DNA of 64,000 nt from Strongyloides papillosus (GCA_005656395.1 SRSI01000050.1:4588001-4652000), one strand, 5' to 3'. Numbered from the stretch's first letter, positions 37,623 through 49,438 are shown. Program-made: numbers and translations. The notes: generated from the sequence alone by a model not told the origin.

Positions 37623-38576
37623 TCAACATCCTTCATCTACATAATCTATTGTTGGTAAAGGAGGTGGAAAAACTTCTTTATCACGAGGAATATCATTTCT
37701 AATAGCATGCTCATCAACTAAATCGCCGGCACATACTCTGGCCCTATCAATTGGTTTACCATCAACTGTTTGACTATAGTGATTGTTATAAGCTGCAATA
37801 CTTTCATCTATATCCGAAGTTTTAGGTCTCCATGCATGGAAATAATTGTGAGTCATATCTAAATTACTAAGATTTGGGGTTCCAGTATTTGTATAACTAT
37901 CGTATTCATCTGCTGTAATTAATGATCTGTCTGCATCAATTGCAGGTACATTAAGAGTGTGAACACGTGTAATATTTAATGTAGCTCCACAAAGACCATT
38001 TTCTGTTGAGACATAACCAGTGAATAAATTATGTGTTCTTTGTTTTGGACGAAGAGAGTTTCTTTCTGTTATAGTGTTTGTCATATATGTATCTGTTTCG
38101 AGAAAATCCCAAAAAGTATAGATTGGTATTAATTTACAAAGTCTTATAATATCTCTTTTAGCACAGTCATATTTTCCTCCATTCAATAAGACATGAAAAT
38201 CTGGTGGAACTACTGAAATCTTTATCGGTCTCAATAGATAAAGACCTTCCCCTGTAAGTAATTCAGGTTTATGTTGAAATGCTGTATCTTTCATTGATGC
38301 CCTATGTCCTTCAAAGAGCGGTTGAAGAATTTTAGAGACTATTTCAGTTGCTTCATCAAGAGTAATTGTTGCTGTAATCAAATTAATCCCAAGAATAGAA
38401 AAAAGGATTGCTATGTTGAAATTTAACATATTACTGTGAACTTTGTTAATATCAAAAAAATCTCTTTCTTATATAATTTATAAAAACAATAAACTTTAAT
38501 AAGTTTGTTTAATAACATAAAATTTTTAATAGTATTTATGTTTACATTCCCAAATTCATTAATCGGAACAATAATA
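36965..38576. repeat. Duplicated block, copy A
   Basis: A block of about 1.6 kb holding a secreted-protein gene and its flanks, alignable by eye with 41399-43005 in the same orientation. The flanks share long identical runs, such as AAAGAATGTATTACAATGTT in both copies. The borders are approximate. Confidence 0.85.
37623..38429 (-). CDS. Secreted protein of unknown family, copy A
   Basis: Single exon, 268 residues, signal peptide MLNFNIAILFSILGINLITA. The mature protein has conserved cysteines (YDCAKRDIIRLCKLIP, GLCGATLNIT, RVCAGD and a C-terminal Cys) and one Asn-glycosylation motif. Paralogue at 42027-42854 aligns end to end without gaps, roughly three quarters identical by eye, so both are under constraint. 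The C-terminus is Pro-rich and acidic (FPPPLPTIDYVDEGC). I do not recognise the family; no catalytic motif is visible. It may be a lineage-specific secreted protein. Confidence 0.75.
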   Translation of the reverse strand: MLNFNIAILFSILGINLITATITLDEATEIVSKILQPLFEGHRASMKDTAFQHKPELLTGEGLYLLRPIKISVVPPDFHVLLNGGKYDCAKRDIIRLCKLIPIYTFWDFLETDTYMTNTITERNSLRPKQRTHNLFTGYVSTENGLCGATLNITRVHTLNVPAIDADRSLITADEYDSYTNTGTPNLSNLDMTHNYFHAWRPKTSDIDESIAAYNNHYSQTVDGKPIDRARVCAGDLVDEHAIRNDIPRDKEVFPPPLPTIDYVDEGC

Positions 38577-39280
38577 CACACATAATAAACAAGGACAAAC
38601 TTTGACAATTTTACATAAAATGCAATAAAATATCCCACCATTTAAAAATTTTTTATTTTTTTTAAATTTTAGAAATATCAAAAACCAACTAAAATGTTTT
38701 AAACAAATCGAATTATTAGATTATCATTAACTTAGCTGTTTTTTTTAATAAAAATATATATGTTTGACAATTTGATGTAAAGTAATTTTTTTAGATTATG
38801 ATATTTTTTATGATATTATGCTCATCTTAGATCATATCTTGGTTTTTATCTTTATTTTTAAAAAGTACATTATTAAAAGTAAATTTTGTATAAAGTTACC
38901 AATGTTTTAATAAAAATCACTATTCTAAACAATCTACTAACAAAAAGAAGTTTAGAAATTTAAAAATTTCGTAATAATAATAATAAGAAGCAATAATTAT
39001 TAACTCACATAAAAGTTTATAAATTAAAAATATTATTTTACTATTTGTTATTATTTTAAATTAAAATATGTAAAAGTTATTTTTTCTACTATGAACAAAA
39101 ATCCATATTATTTTATAACTTAAATAAGTTTGATTTTGTTTAGATGATATTTAAAGAAATTATAAAAAAAATTGAATTATCAGGTATGTAAAATTTCATA
39201 AAGAAATAAAATCTATAATAATTTAAACTATTGAAAAGCATAAAAAAATGTATTATGGTATGTTAAAAATGTTTTTTATA

Positions 39281-39436
39281 CACACAAATTAAAAATTCAT
39301 TTATTTCAGATGTAAATAACAATTTATGTAAAATTGTATTACAAAATTCATTAAATTGTCGTTACATCTTTTAGTGATTTGGATGACAATTTGCATTAGA
39401 TTGCAACCTTAATGTGCAGATTTTTTAATTTGTGTG
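39281..39436. mobile_element. MITE-like element with 15-bp inverted ends and TA target site
   Basis: A 156-base element starting CACACAAATTAAAAA and ending with the exact complement TTTTTAATTTGTGTG. Each end is flanked by TA (39279-39280 and 39437-39438), the target duplication of Tc1/mariner-type elements. It has no coding capacity, so it is a non-autonomous element. Its two ends are similar to those of the longer copy at 40663. Confidence 0.8.
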
Positions 39437-40662
39437 TAGTATGTTAACACTTTTGCCCACGAATCCTTTGAAAACTCATGAGTCCAGAGTCTTTGATCCT
39501 TGAATTTCGTGAACCAATGTTTCTTACCAACGAATCCACTATGGCACACCTGAATCCAACATTTTTACTTATAAATTTAAGAATTCTATTTTTCCATCAA
39601 TGAATCCTCTGAATTCAAAACGTTTCATTCTTGAAATCTATATGAAAATCCCGAATCCGTATAAAATTTTTTTAGTAGATTCTAAACTATGTATTTGTCT
39701 TTAAATCCTATATGAGATCTCAGAATCTAATATAATTAATCTAAAAACCTCTAATTATCATATCACTAAAAAATAAATTAAAATTATCATTTATAATCTT
39801 ATCAAATATTAAGTTTAGACTTTAAACATTCTTGATCAAAACTCTAAATCTTGCAAAACATTGCTATATATATTTGAGCAAATTTTTAAAATATGCAAAA
39901 AATGAACAAAAATACTAGCCCATGAAGGGGGTCAAACCTGTCATGGTGTTTTCATACTTATCCAAAAAAACAAAAGTTCCACTCTCGTCACTTTCTAGTC
40001 AAACTTAATAATTCATGTTTAAAACCTATTTTTTTTTAAATTATGAATTCTAGGTAATTACTGTCTTGATAAGCTGATAAAGTTGTTTTTACAGTTATTA
40101 AGGTGATTCAACCTTCTTAAAATAAGCTTTGATCAATTTAATCTTTAATTTTTCTACCAATTTCTCCTCTTTCCGTGCATAATGTACAGTTGATCCTTAA
40201 GATGCGATTTGAATATTATGAAAATATTTATATGTTTTTTGATCTTTAGAGTGGATCCTGTATTTTTATAAATTGATGTAATAAAAGGAACTATAAGAGG
40301 ACGGATTTAAAGAACTTTTCAGGATTATAAATTTATAAATAATGGGTACCCCAACTTTTTGTAATAAATTCTATCCATTCTTCTGTTATCGTATTATTAA
40401 TGATCTTATTTATCATGTTAGTGTATTGTTTATGTAAAAATACCCTTTATGGGATTTCTTTTTTTATACAATTCTAAAGAATACCCTGTTAACGCAGATT
40501 GCATTCTTAATTGGTACATCAACATGTTCAGTACTTTCGATTCACGGACTAATTATTAATTTCATACTATTTGTAACCATATATTATTCAATAGAGTATA
40601 AGAGTATTTTTGCAGCAAGCAGAATCATATAAATGTGTATTGGAATGATTTTTTGTAGTTTT

Positions 40663-41072
40663 CACACAAATTAAAAATTCATTTATTTAAGATGTACATA
40701 ACAAATTATGTAGAATTGTCTTACATTTACAAAAAATGAATTTTTACAAAAATGTATTTAGTTATTATACAATTTTAGGTGAAAATGGTTTACATTTTTA
40801 GGTAGAATTGTATAGTCATTTTTTTAAAAAATTTTTAAGCTAAGAAATACATTTTTTTAAAAACTTATTTATTGTAAATGTAATACGATTTCACTTAAAA
40901 TTGAATAACAATTCTACCTAAAAATGTCACACAATTCTATGCAAACTATATTATACAAAAATTAGTAAATTTGTATTACAAGATTCTTTAAATTGCTATT
41001 AAAATTTTTTGTGAATTGTATGACAATTTGCATTAATTTGAACCTTGAATTGCGGAATTTTCGATATGTCTG
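40663..41072. mobile_element. Longer, degenerate relative of the same element
   Basis: Starts with the same CACACAAATTAAAAATTC as the short copy, and its last part (ATGACAATTTGCATTAATTT) matches the right part of the short copy. The right inverted end is decayed and no TA pair is left. The inner 250 bases, absent from the short copy, hold a perfect 20-base inverted repeat (40792-40811 with 40908-40927) and a second pair of about 12 bases. Confidence 0.65.
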
Positions 41073-41398
41073 TATTAGTGTCTGCAATTTTACATAAAAT
41101 TAAATTGTAATCTTACATTTTAAAATGTATTGTAGAAAAAAAAACAACTTAAGTTCTAAACTAAATATAGTATACTAGAAAGATAGAAACTTACTTTAAT
41201 GACTCTTTAAATTTTGTTTTTATTTTTATGTACAAAATAATTGCGATAAAATTAGTCTCGAATCAAGAAAATTTAAATTTTGTTAGGTGGGACAAATTTA
41301 TTACAATTTTAAGAAAAACTTCTTCATTTTTTTGTGTGAACACTGGAAACTTTTCCCTACATTGTAATTAATATTTTTTAAAAGTAAAGTAATGTATT

Positions 41399-43005
41399 TT
41401 GCATTAATATAGTAATTTTAAAAAAAATTAAATGTTAGTAAAAATGAATAAAGAATCATTAAAGAATGTATTACAATGTTCTTCGTACCTTGTAGTTTGT
41501 CTTTCAAATTATTGTTTAAGAAAATATTTTTTTTTATAATTCTATGGAAATGACTGATGTCTAATCAGTGGATTCTGATATTCCCGAGAGTTTGACAAAT
41601 AAAAATAGGTATTAAAAAATTATAAGTGAAATACATTGAAAGCCTAAGCAAAGTAAGATAAAAGAACGGTAAAACTATTTTTAAGTGTATTTGTAAAGTT
41701 GTAGATATATTTGCAAAACATTGAATATTAATTGTGTAATAAAAAATAGTAATTTATATGTCTTATAGCATAAAACTGGGCTATCAAATGGATATAGTAA
41801 TATTACAATCTATAAAATGCAACAAAAATTATGATCACCCAACTGTTGAAAGTACATGATGTGATATGCTGTAGTATATTAATGATAAGAAAATTAAAAT
41901 AAAAGCTGTTTTTTTATTTAAAATCATTTAGAAGAAAGGATATTTTATAAGAGATTGTAAATTATATGATTATTTTTTTATTCAATAAATGAATTACTAG
42001 TGCCATTTTTATGGACTACGCTAGTCTTAACATTCATCATCATCTTTAACATTATCTTCATCTACATAATCTATATTTGGTAAAGGAGGTGGAAAAACTT
42101 CATTATCAAGAGGAATATCATTTCTAATAGCAAGTTCATCAACTAAATCGCCACGACATACTCTGGTTCTATCAATTGGTTTACCATCAACTGTTTGCTT
42201 ATAGAGATTGTTATAAGCTTCAATATTAAGATTTATATCCGAGGTTTTAGGTCTCCATCCATGGAAATAATTGTGAATCATATCGAAATCATTAAGATTT
42301 GGGTTTCCAGTTTTTTTATAACTATCGTATTCTTCTGCTGTAATTAATGATCTATCTGCATCAGCTTCAGGTAATTTTTTATTATAAAGACGTGTAATAT
42401 TTAATGTGGCTCCGCAAAGACCATTTTCTGTTGAAAAGTAACCAAGGAATCTATTATGTGTTCTCTGTTTTGGGCGGTAAGAGTTTCTTTCTGTTATAGT
42501 GTTTGTCATATATGTATCTGTTCCGGGACCATCGAAAAAAGTATAGACTGGTATTAATTTACAAAGTCTTATAATATCTCGTTTAGCACAGTCATATCTT
42601 CCTCCATTCAATAAAACATGAAAATCTTGTGGAACCATTGCAATTTTTAATGGTCTCAATTGATAACCATGATATCCTATAAGCAAATCAGGTTTATGTT
42701 GAAATGCTGTATCTTTCAATGGTGGCTTATATCCTTCAAAGACCGGTTGAAGAATTTTAGAGACAATTTCAGTTGCTTCTTCAAGAGTAATTTTTGATGC
42801 AATGGGATTAATTCCGAGAGTGAAGACAAGAATTATTAAGTTGAAATTGAACATAATATTATGAACTATATTAATGTCAAAAAATATCTTTCTTATATAG
42901 ATTTTTAAAGCCATAAATTTTAATAAGTTTATTTAATAACATAAAATATCAAATAGAGTTTATATTTACATTTCCAACTTCATTGATCGAAACAATAATA
43001 CTTTT
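41399..43005. repeat. Duplicated block, copy B
   Basis: Second copy of the block at 36965-38576, same orientation, about 4.4 kb away. Both flanks and the gene are alignable, with many single-base changes, so the duplication is not very recent. Confidence 0.85.
42027..42854 (-). CDS. Secreted protein of unknown family, copy B
   Basis: Single exon, 275 residues from the ATG that matches copy A's start; an in-frame upstream extension to 42914 lacks family support. Signal peptide MFNFNLIILVFTLGINPIAS. All cysteines of copy A are kept. Differences cluster in the linker KPPLKD, in the loop FFDGPGTD (copy A FWDFLETD) and in the C-terminal tail, which is longer and more acidic (DNVKDDDEC). No function recognised. 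Confidence 0.75.
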   Translation of the reverse strand: MFNFNLIILVFTLGINPIASKITLEEATEIVSKILQPVFEGYKPPLKDTAFQHKPDLLIGYHGYQLRPLKIAMVPQDFHVLLNGGRYDCAKRDIIRLCKLIPVYTFFDGPGTDTYMTNTITERNSYRPKQRTHNRFLGYFSTENGLCGATLNITRLYNKKLPEADADRSLITAEEYDSYKKTGNPNLNDFDMIHNYFHGWRPKTSDINLNIEAYNNLYKQTVDGKPIDRTRVCRGDLVDELAIRNDIPLDNEVFPPPLPNIDYVDEDNVKDDDEC

Positions 43006-43679
43006 ATTGTTATCTTTTATATTCTTTTCATGAACATTACAATTTTTTATTTATTAGCTATCACTAGCTCTTACAATTCCGCTGTAATTGGTACATAAAT
43101 TTTATTAAATTCCCATAATAATTTTATACATCCATTTGAATCACTATTAAATTTTAACTGTTTAGTCACACGTCGACTTATGTTTTAAAAATAGGTTTTT
43201 TTCCTTAAAGTCATTTCTGAAATAAAATAACTTTTAATAGCGTAAATTTCAGCTTATTTAAATTTATTTTTCCTCCCAGATTATCATCTTAATCATGTAA
43301 ATGAATGGTTTTTTATGGAACATTATTTATGAATATATATAATATAAATTATATGACTCTATGTTGGTTACGAGAATAGAGAGCAATAAAAATGTTTTTA
43401 TTAACATAACTAGGATTTCTTTTAATTTTATTCACATTATATCAAAACCGAAACTTCACAAAAAACCCACATACTTTTATAGAAATTTTATTTTCATTTA
43501 AATTTTATACAAAATCATATGGAAAAATAAATTATACTTTAAAAGTTAAAATGATTATCCTATTATAATTAACATTAATAGTTAACTATTAAATCTATTT
43601 TGAATATTAGTCACAAAAAATGTCTATTATATAGTTGAGGTAAAAAAAAATGAAAATCGAAATCATTAATAAAGAAATT
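42855..43679. other. Non-coding; left part is the duplicated flank
   Basis: Up to about 43005 this is the 5' flank of copy B and matches that of copy A. The rest is AT-rich with no gene seen. Confidence 0.55.
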
Positions 43680-44000
43680 TTATAATATCGTGCAGCAACC
43701 CTTCTTTTTGTGTTGATTCTTTCTTAACTCACCACCAGATAATGGATTACCAACCAATCTTGGGGCAGCTGGTATTGCTTCTTGAGACCTCTCCTGAGAT
43801 GGTTTTTCATTCAATGGTGGTGGTGGTTTGGTTTGTGAGTTTCCAGGTGGTGGTACGTTCAATTGTGAACCTGTTCGTTTTGATGGAGCTGGTTCCGGAT
43901 TCGTAGGGGCTGGCATTGGTGGAGGTGCTGGTGGTGGAACTGGTGGTGGAGCATTTACTCCACTTTTTGGATCATCAATGCACTCATAGTTTTCAGCCAT
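43680..44000 (-). CDS. Small proline-rich protein with C-terminal CaaX prenylation motif
   Basis: Single exon, 106 residues. The N-terminal half has polyproline runs (APPPVPPPAPPPMPAP, then VPPPG and KPPPPL) suited to SH3, WW, EVH1 or profilin binding. The C-terminus is a lysine cluster, a second cysteine and a CaaX box, KKKGCCTIL: Cys103-Thr-Ile-Leu. A final Leu favours geranylgeranylation, and Cys102 could be palmitoylated. This tail resembles those of Rho/Rap GTPases, but no GTPase domain is present. It is inferred to be a membrane-tethered adaptor. The composition is GC-richer than the surroundings, which argues for a real coding gene. No intron seen. Confidence 0.7.
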   Translation of the reverse strand: MAENYECIDDPKSGVNAPPPVPPPAPPPMPAPTNPEPAPSKRTGSQLNVPPPGNSQTKPPPPLNEKPSQERSQEAIPAAPRLVGNPLSGGELRKNQHKKKGCCTIL

Positions 44001-44890
44001 CAGTAGTCTTTATTTGAGTTATGAGTATATTGTTGCTGTTAATTTTTAGAAATTTATCAGGCTTTTTTTAATTTAATTTTAATATTTCTATTCAAAAATA
44101 TTACTAAAATATGCATTTTGTTAAATTTTATGTAAAATTTGGTTATCTTAGATATTTGCAATTAATATAGACTCTATATTCTGTTAAAAATAATTTCACA
44201 AAGATAAAAATTATACTAATAGATAGATAATTTTTATTTTACTTAAAATTTTTCGTAAAGCATGGTATATCATACTTTGGCATATTTCGAAATAGTTATT
44301 TACAAGATAAAAATGAATGATTCATTATCTTACCGAGGAAGGATCTGACATAAGCGATGAACTCGATAAAATAATAATATACGTTATTGAAAATGAATAC
44401 TTCATAAAAAACGGAAATGTAACATGTTTTTAAAGATTTACTCATTAGTAAGCAAACAAGATAATTAACTTCAGGAAATAAATTTTTTATAATTGAACTA
44501 TTCTAAACCAAAAATGATTATTTTTTTTATACTTTAGTTATTTTTAAGTGAAAAACAATTAAAAGATATTTATGAAAATAAATTTTATATATACAGTACA
44601 TTTGTTGCTTGGATTAATCTTCTATTCTTATAAAAAGCTTAGGATTATTTTTTTAAAGGAAATAAAATGAATATAAATGATATAGAAGGTATTTATAAAA
44701 TTAATAATAATATTATTATTTTTTATCTTTATTCCATTGTACCTTAGTTATACTTTAGTATCTGAGAGATTACGTAAAAGAGTTGATAGAAAAAACTCTT
44801 AAGACGGATGTTTATATAGATATAAAAACAGTATAAATAGTTATGAAATTATAATTTACTTCATAATACTTTTCATCATTATGGAAAAAA
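44001..44890. other. Non-coding, divergent gene upstream regions
   Basis: About 890 bases between the divergent starts of the proline-rich gene (-) and the receptor gene (+). A short (AAT)n/(ATT)n palindrome lies near 44701-44720. No gene seen. Confidence 0.5.
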
Positions 44891-45865
44891 ATGGCTACAT
44901 TTCTTACTGACATTATCTTAGCAGCATTCTCCTTAATCATGTCTGGAGCGTGCTTGCATTTTGCTAACGCATTATATAACTTGAAAAAATACCATGTTAA
45001 CTTTCGAACACTTATCGTTAGCCTCTTAATTTTCAATTCAACATACTACTTTTTGGTATTTGTGTTTGAGACGATTTTCATAATTACTGGAGACAATAAC
45101 TACTTCGACGTAATGATTTTGGTTGACTTTTACATTCTCTATGGAGGAATTTATTACTTACAGCTTTTTATTTTCATTGAAAGAATTATTGCTGTAAGCT
45201 GCATCTCACGTTATGAATTAAGCTCCTCCGAACCACCATATATAGCTTTGGGATTCATGATACTCTCCTTCGGAGTTACAGCACTTCATAAGATTTTAAT
45301 AAGAAACGTCTTTGAAGCTTATGATATTATGAGTTTTGAAATTATCATCCTCTCTGTCCTAGCTTTCTTGGTAATTTAACATTTCAATTATCAGTATTAA
45401 AAATTTTTTTAGGTATACCATTATTTACACAAAAAAGAAATTGACAAACGTGAAAATGATTTCTTACAATACCTTACCAACAATCTCTCTTACAAGTTCC
45501 AATACTATGAGAATCAAAAAACGTATAGTTTGACAAAAAATCTTCTTGGGATTTTCTTGGTATTCGAGTCTTTAAGATTAATATCCAGAACAGTCCTTGA
45601 TTCATTTACTCGTTGTCCTAATTTCCATACGATAATGTATTTAACAGTTTTTGTGTTATCCATCATGAAGATTGTAGCACATTTATATGTTTTTGTTTTA
45701 AATGAACCAAAAATGAGGGAGAGTTTTATTAATTTGTTTGATTCAAGATGCAGAGGATACTCAGAGAATGACAGCAATGTTGCTTTATATGTCAACTCAA
45801 ATTCTTTGGAATCAGCTGATCGCGAACGGATCTATATCTATGGATATCGGCGTCAGAAAAATTAA
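44891..45865 (+). CDS. Nematode serpentine chemoreceptor-like GPCR
   Basis: Two exons, 44891-45370 and 45413-45865, phase 0, 310 residues. About seven hydrophobic segments are visible, starting with LTDIILAAFSLIMSGACLHF and ending with IMYLTVFVLSIMKIVAHLYVFVL. The junction region LSYKFQYYENQKTYSLTKNLL fits the RYQ-x-x-EN motif near TM6 of the C. elegans Sra/Srab/Sre receptors, which act in chemosensory neurons. The family within that superfamily is not assigned. The first ATG in frame is used. Downstream at 45940-46137 a short open frame lacks a clear start and is not called. Confidence 0.7.
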
Positions 45866-46892
45866 AGGGCTAACTTTAATTAATTAACTTTTATAGTTAT
45901 TATTAACAAATGAATACTTTTATACATTGTAATTGAATTTTGGAAAGGAAAAAGAATAATCAAGAATTAAATTGTCATGATAATACATTTGATATGGATA
46001 TTTTACACATGTATGGTACTGATGAACGTTCATTCTTAAAAATAATTGACATGTCATTAAAAATTGTAATAATTTTTTTCTTATCTTTTAACTTGATTTT
46101 AATTGAATCAGTAATATTTTCACACTTTGAAGAATAAAATATTTTAATATATTTTATTTTATCTTCTTAAACATTTTGTTTTTTAACATATCAATAATAG
46201 TGTTTTTTTTATACATAATTTTGCCTTCTTTATCAGATTTAGTTTTATAGACCGTATAAATATCTTTATAATCGCCAAAATTATAAGACCAATTTCTTAG
46301 AAATGTATGCTAATCTTTGAATCCAACAACTTTCTGTAATTTTCTCGATTAAAAGGCACTTCTAGTGTGTTGTTTTATTAAATAACACAACATATTCTTA
46401 TTACAACCGTAACACAACTCTGCCCAAGGATAAAATATCTTTAATAAAAGTTATCTTTCTCTAAATTATGATATAATGTTTAAACTCCATTTTTTGCAAG
46501 TTAAATTTTAAATATTCCTCAGTGTATAAAGACAAGAGAATATTTTTCATATTACCGTGGATATACACTCTGGCATTATACAATTTGTCATTTTATATCT
46601 AGGAACTACTTTTTAAGAAAAAAATTTAATTTTACAGCAAATTTTCTAACAAAATCTTCTTGAATATTTCTGTACACTGCTTATACATAATTCACCTATA
46701 GAATTGTAAAACAACTGAAAACGTCTACATAATTTTTCATGATAAGTAGAAATTCTTCTTTTTTTGTTTTCAAATTTTAAAACGAATAAAGATAGCAATA
46801 TCCAAAATTACAAGTTTATTACTGAAAAAAATTATTTAAAATCATTAGTTTTTAATTCAAAATAATTCAATATTTAGAGAAAACTAAAAGCT
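45866..46892. other. Non-coding spacer
   Basis: About 1 kb with no supportable gene. A 65-codon open frame at 45940-46137 has a TTG start and one hydrophobic stretch, with no other support. Confidence 0.45.
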
Positions 46893-48629
46893 TTAAAAAA
46901 CTCCGCGCTTCATATTATTCATTCTTCCCTTGATCCACTCCTTATTAACGGTATCACGAGTTCCCATTATAATAAACAATCCACCATTTCCATTAACATC
47001 ACCAAGATATCTAATCTTTTCTTCAAAATCATCCTCAGTATCAGGTAAATTCAAAGTAATAACCACATGAGCACGAAGATTTCTTATCAATGAATTTTTA
47101 TATTTATCTTCAACAAACAATACAGCACCGTCAGTTGCTTCAAAAAATTGTAAATTTTTCTTTGCATTATCAGTATCATGGACTCTTGTTATTGCTCTTG
47201 AATTTAATCCATGACAACGACAGTAATATGAAGCATACTTACATCCTTCTGGTCTTTTAATGAAAGTAATGACTTTAAATGTATTGTCCATTTCAAAGAT
47301 AGATTTTAGAATTTCAAGCAATTTATTAAATGAATCAAATATATTTATTTTTAGTACTCCTAATTTTCTGAGTATTCCTGTGCTTGTGAAACTGTCCATG
47401 AAACTAAGAGAATCAAGTTCGTTATCTTCTACCTCCTCTATTAAGTAATCTGGGTAATTTTGGTCTGAATGGAATTGAGATATAATTCTTGGTTCCTCTA
47501 AAGGAGTTATTGGTGATTGTTGGACTCTCTTTTGTTCTTGATAATATAAATTACAATAGTTATTTGAAAATGTGTCAACTATGTGTCTTGGACGTAGGAA
47601 ATCAACAAAGTTGTTAGTACCATATCCGTCATAAATAACAGGAAACGAATGTCTGTTGTATGACCTGTTGCTTGTAAAATGTTGGTTATTCGTGAAATTG
47701 TTTACAATAATATTATGTTGTGGCCGGGAAACAATTATATCAGAATAATTTACAAAGTCTTGGAAATTTTTACCGAAAACATTTTCTTTTTTGTGAATAT
47801 CGGGAGCATCAAAAGCTGGGAATGGTTTTGTTGACTCTTTTGGAGGACAATCAACGTTATTTTGGAATTTCATAATAACGTAATCATCTTGAGCATATTT
47901 TTTCATAAACATTTCAGGTGTTAAATCAACCAAACCACAACTAGAAAATATTCTTATTTGCTCAGGAGCTTTTCTATTGAAAAAGTCGCAGCATAAAAGT
48001 TTAAGGTAATTATCCCAAAACAACTCAGCTAATTCTTCAGATTCTTCAATAACAATAAAGTTGGTTTTTGATACAGCGTTTTTAAATGAAGAAAAATTGT
48101 CATCCTCAATTACTTTAATGAATCTGACGATGGACGCAATGATAATATCGCAATCTTTATAGATTTCATTAATCATATTAATATCTTTACTGTACCCAAA
48201 AAGGTGACCTATTTTTACATCTAAAAATGAAAATTAGTGATGGAACAGTCAAAAAATAAACTTACTCGGATATAATTTGCTAATCTTTAGTTCAACTTCT
48301 TTACAGACATCCATATCTTTCATTAATATTACTGCAACAGGAACATCAGTACTTTCACATCCATCAGACTCTTGAATCATTGAGATATAGTTGATGATTG
48401 GTAAAATATAGCCAAGCTTCTTTCCTGTTCCACGTTCAGATTCAATAAAAACATCATATTTTCTGTCCATAATAGCCGGAACAAGATGTCCCTGGAGATC
48501 AGATAATTTTTCTATTTTAGATTTTTCTAACGTTGAATGGATTTCCTTTGTAAAATCTCCATCATCACAGTAAGAGAAGACGTTTATTATTGAATCTTTA
48601 ATTGATTCACTAAATTGTATAAGTCGCAT
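46893..48629 (-). CDS. Degenerate DEAD-box helicase-like protein (DDX3/Vasa type)
   Basis: Two exons on the minus strand, 48629-48266 and 48220-46893, phase 1, 563 residues. The order of parts follows DDX3/Vasa helicases: a Q-motif-like LSDLQGHLVPAIM, Walker A ESERGTGKKLGYILPIINY (65-80), IIIASIVRFI, motif II IVIEESEEL (EESE at 180-183 for DEAD), then FKVITFIKRPEG, and LPDTEDDFEEKIRYLGDVNGNGGLF where helicases have HRIGRTGR. The Walker Thr is Lys, DEAD is EESE and the arginine of motif VI is gone, so ATP-driven unwinding is unlikely. A low-complexity Asn-rich insert of about 150 residues splits the two lobes. It lies beside an Argonaute on the same strand. Confidence 0.75.
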
Positions 48630-49438
48630 TTTGGTGAGACAAATGATAATAAAATGATTGAAGAACTAAAGCTTTCCTATATATATTTTTGTAATGCTCT
48701 TTGTTCTTTTTTCTATAAGGTGAACATGTGATATCGAAATTTAATCACATTGACATAGTTATAACAAATTTCATAGGAACATTTTTAGTTGATAGATAAA
48801 CGTATGACCAAATTTTGAAATAAAATCTTATGAACAAAGTACAGATAAAATTGTACCTTTAGTATTACGTTGAAATTGATTTCATTGATTGAGAAGTAAA
48901 AATTTTTTTAGTAGAGAAAGCTTTTGATAATTTATATGTCCATTAGGTTCAGTTGGTGAAAACAAAACCTTGATATTTTATCTTCTTGTAGTATAACCAA
49001 GACTTTTGCTTCAAACTTCTTCTCTCCATTCCACCATCGCCTACCCAATGATCATACAATTAAAAATATTCCAATACTCAATGAAAACAATAACTTAAAT
49101 ATAGATAATGAAAAATTTAAAATTAAAAGACTAAATCAGTTGATTTTTGAATGTAATGAGAATCTCTAGCATCATAGATATGTAATCAAAGTAGAATGTA
49201 CCAAATATTTACATTTAAAATACTTAGACATCATTAGAGTGTTTTGTTGCATTTTAAAACATAATAAAACTTCATAACGATCAAGACATACGTACAATAA
49301 ACTTTATCATATTTCAAAAAATGACACCTAAAACTTTGGTAACCAAGTCTTTCTGGTAATAAAACGTATTTTATTAAAAATTAAATCTTAATATATAAAG
49401 AATTAATAAACAAAATATACAAATATTAAAAAAAATTA
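48630..49438. other. Non-coding spacer between helicase-like and Argonaute genes
   Basis: About 0.8 kb, AT-rich, holding the 5' flank of the helicase-like gene and the 3' end of the Argonaute gene. No gene seen. Confidence 0.5.

Larger units (their letters stand above)
38430..42026. other. Spacer between gene copies, with inverted-repeat elements
   Basis: About 3.6 kb without a gene. Contains two related inverted-repeat elements (annotated separately) and, at about 39455-39760, a loose array of GAATCC-type words at irregular spacing. The outer parts are the flanks of the duplicated block. Confidence 0.6.

Noticed and set aside
45940..46137. 65-codon open frame after the receptor gene
   Set aside because: No ATG at its start and only one hydrophobic stretch; probably chance.
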